64,000 nucleotides of DNA, taken from contig DAIMKF010000007.1 of assembly GCA_036721855.1 (NCBI GenBank), forward strand, positions 1 through 64,000. The letters are read 5' to 3'. The stretch comes from JAHDNZ01 sp036721855. GTDB lineage: Bacteria; Bacillota; DTU065. Shown here piece by piece: positions 63,155 to 64,000 of the stretch. The number at the start of each line of letters is the position of its first letter. Positions within the stretch are counted from its first letter, which is position 1. Both the position numbers and the translations under genes were made by a program. The notes beneath the pieces are model-generated. The model ran no database searches and was not told the DNA's origin. It saw only the letters and a program-made list of their open reading frames with translations.

Positions 63155-64000
63155 ATGGAAGATTTAAGAGCTTGGATCGAAGTTGATCTTAAAGCAGTAA
63201 AGCATAATCTGCAGTTTATAAAATCTTTAGCTCCTAAAAACCAAATTATGGCAGTTATTAAAGCCAATGCCTATGGTCATGGAGCTATACCCATTGCCAA
63301 AACCGTCCTTTCCAATGGGGCTAGTTGGCTTGGGGTAGCTTTGGTGGAAGAGGGCATCGAATTAAGGGAAGCGGGGATTGCCGCTCCCATTCTGGTTTTA
63401 GGAGTTATTCCGGAGGTTGAGGTACCGCTTGCAGTCAGATGGAACCTATCCATAGCTTTTACCGACTATCGAGGAGCTGAGATTTTAGCCAAAGCCGGGA
63501 AAACCCTGGGGAAAAAAGCTTCCGGGCAATTAAAGATAGATACAGGTATGCATCGGCTGGGAGTTTTCCCAGAAAAAGCCCAAGCTTTACTTGAGGTCTG
63601 TAATAAACTTGAGGGGTTAAAAGTCGAAGGCATTTTTACTCATTTAGCCACAGCTGATGTAGAGGATGATTCAAAGGCTAAGCTACAGGTAGAAAAGATG
63701 CGATCGCTTACCAAAGAACTAGGAGAAAAATGTCCAAGGCTAGTTCATTGGGCTAATAGCGCAGCAACTCTTAAATTAGCCAAAGGAAGTACATTCGTTC
63801 GTGCCGGAATAGCCCTTTATGGACTTAAACCAAGCCTGGATGCCAGATGGCAGAGTTTGGAACCGGCTTTATCCCTTAAAGCACGAGTATCACGCAGCGA
63901 AAAGTTAGCTGCTAATGAACCGATTGGCTATGGAGCCAGCTATTATACTCAAAAGCCTTGCCAAATCGTTACGGTCCCGGTAGGTTATGGTGATGGTTAC
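63155..64000 (+). CDS. alr: Alanine racemase, 3' end beyond the window
   Basis: Alanine racemase is a PLP enzyme that makes D-alanine for peptidoglycan. The first 282 codons are present, in frame to the last base. WIEVDLKAVKHNL and the PLP-lysine motif AVIKANAYGHGA (about 28-39) are clear, followed by VEEGIELREAG, KIDTGMHRLG and WANSAATL with RAGIALYG. ATG 63155 is nine bases after GGTGG; ATG 63149 is too close. It ends the acpS-nnr-alr run. Confidence 0.96.
   Translation, partial: MEDLRAWIEVDLKAVKHNLQFIKSLAPKNQIMAVIKANAYGHGAIPIAKTVLSNGASWLGVALVEEGIELREAGIAAPILVLGVIPEVEVPLAVRWNLSIAFTDYRGAEILAKAGKTLGKKASGQLKIDTGMHRLGVFPEKAQALLEVCNKLEGLKVEGIFTHLATADVEDDSKAKLQVEKMRSLTKELGEKCPRLVHWANSAATLKLAKGSTFVRAGIALYGLKPSLDARWQSLEPALSLKARVSRSEKLAANEPIGYGASYYTQKPCQIVTVPVGYGDGY

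Noticed and set aside
1..64000. CRISPR arrays, prophage or insertion sequences
   Set aside because: No regularly spaced repeats, transposase or integrase motifs, or phage structural genes were found on either strand.

Overview
The window reads as chromosomal core DNA of a low-GC (roughly 40% by eye, not computed), endospore-forming Firmicute of the class Clostridia. The evidence is gpr, spoIIP, yqfC, yqfD, HrcA/CIRCE control, 6S RNA beside aspS, purine-rich AGGAGG-type ribosome binding sites and many TTG or GTG starts. No prophage, CRISPR array or intact insertion sequence was seen. I cannot name a species from the sequence alone.

Layout, 1-23.4 kb. The left edge cuts a tRNA-Ala(GGC) that sits directly on the 3' half of a T-box attenuator in front of leuS. 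Then come comEA-comEC-holA (competence DNA uptake and the polymerase III delta subunit, with overlapping genes), rpsT and a CpsB/YwqE-type phosphatase on the minus strand, sporulation genes gpr and spoIIP, a small membrane protein, a CapA-like protein, lepA-hemW, the CIRCE-controlled hrcA-grpE-dnaK-dnaJ heat-shock genes followed by prmA-rsmE-mtaB, then a HIT protein and rpsU.

23.4-33.7 kb. An ECF sigma factor and its zinc-finger anti-sigma factor are followed by an NfeD protease-like protein, FloA and an unknown protein. A promoter matching the Bacillus SigW consensus precedes them, so this looks like a self-contained envelope-stress and membrane-domain operon. Next is the conserved run yqfC-yqfD-phoH-pgpH-ybeY-(dgkA-PAP2 fusion)-cdd.

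33.7-51.9 kb. queA-tgt-yajC-secD-secF, recJ, apt, relA, dtd, a metallo-beta-lactamase-fold protein, hemZ, a parvulin foldase, hisS-aspS, 6S RNA and a TcdA-like enzyme: tRNA modification, protein export, the stringent response and tRNA charging.

51.9-58.0 kb is the only accessory-looking stretch: a sodium:solute symporter, a lipoprotein polysaccharide deacetylase and an acetyl-esterase-like hydrolase (minus strand), a secreted beta-propeller protein (minus strand), and two long gene-poor intervals that seem to hold decayed coding sequence. 58.0-64.0 kb returns to core genes: cdaA-cdaR-glmM (c-di-AMP and cell-wall precursor synthesis), acpS, nnr and the start of alr, which runs off the window.

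No wholly new multi-gene system stands out. The strongest leads are the tRNA/T-box junction, the ECF sigma-NfeD-FloA operon with a sheet-forming anti-sigma tail, the hairpin at the spoIIP ribosome binding site, and the decayed intervals around 55.9-57.9 kb.
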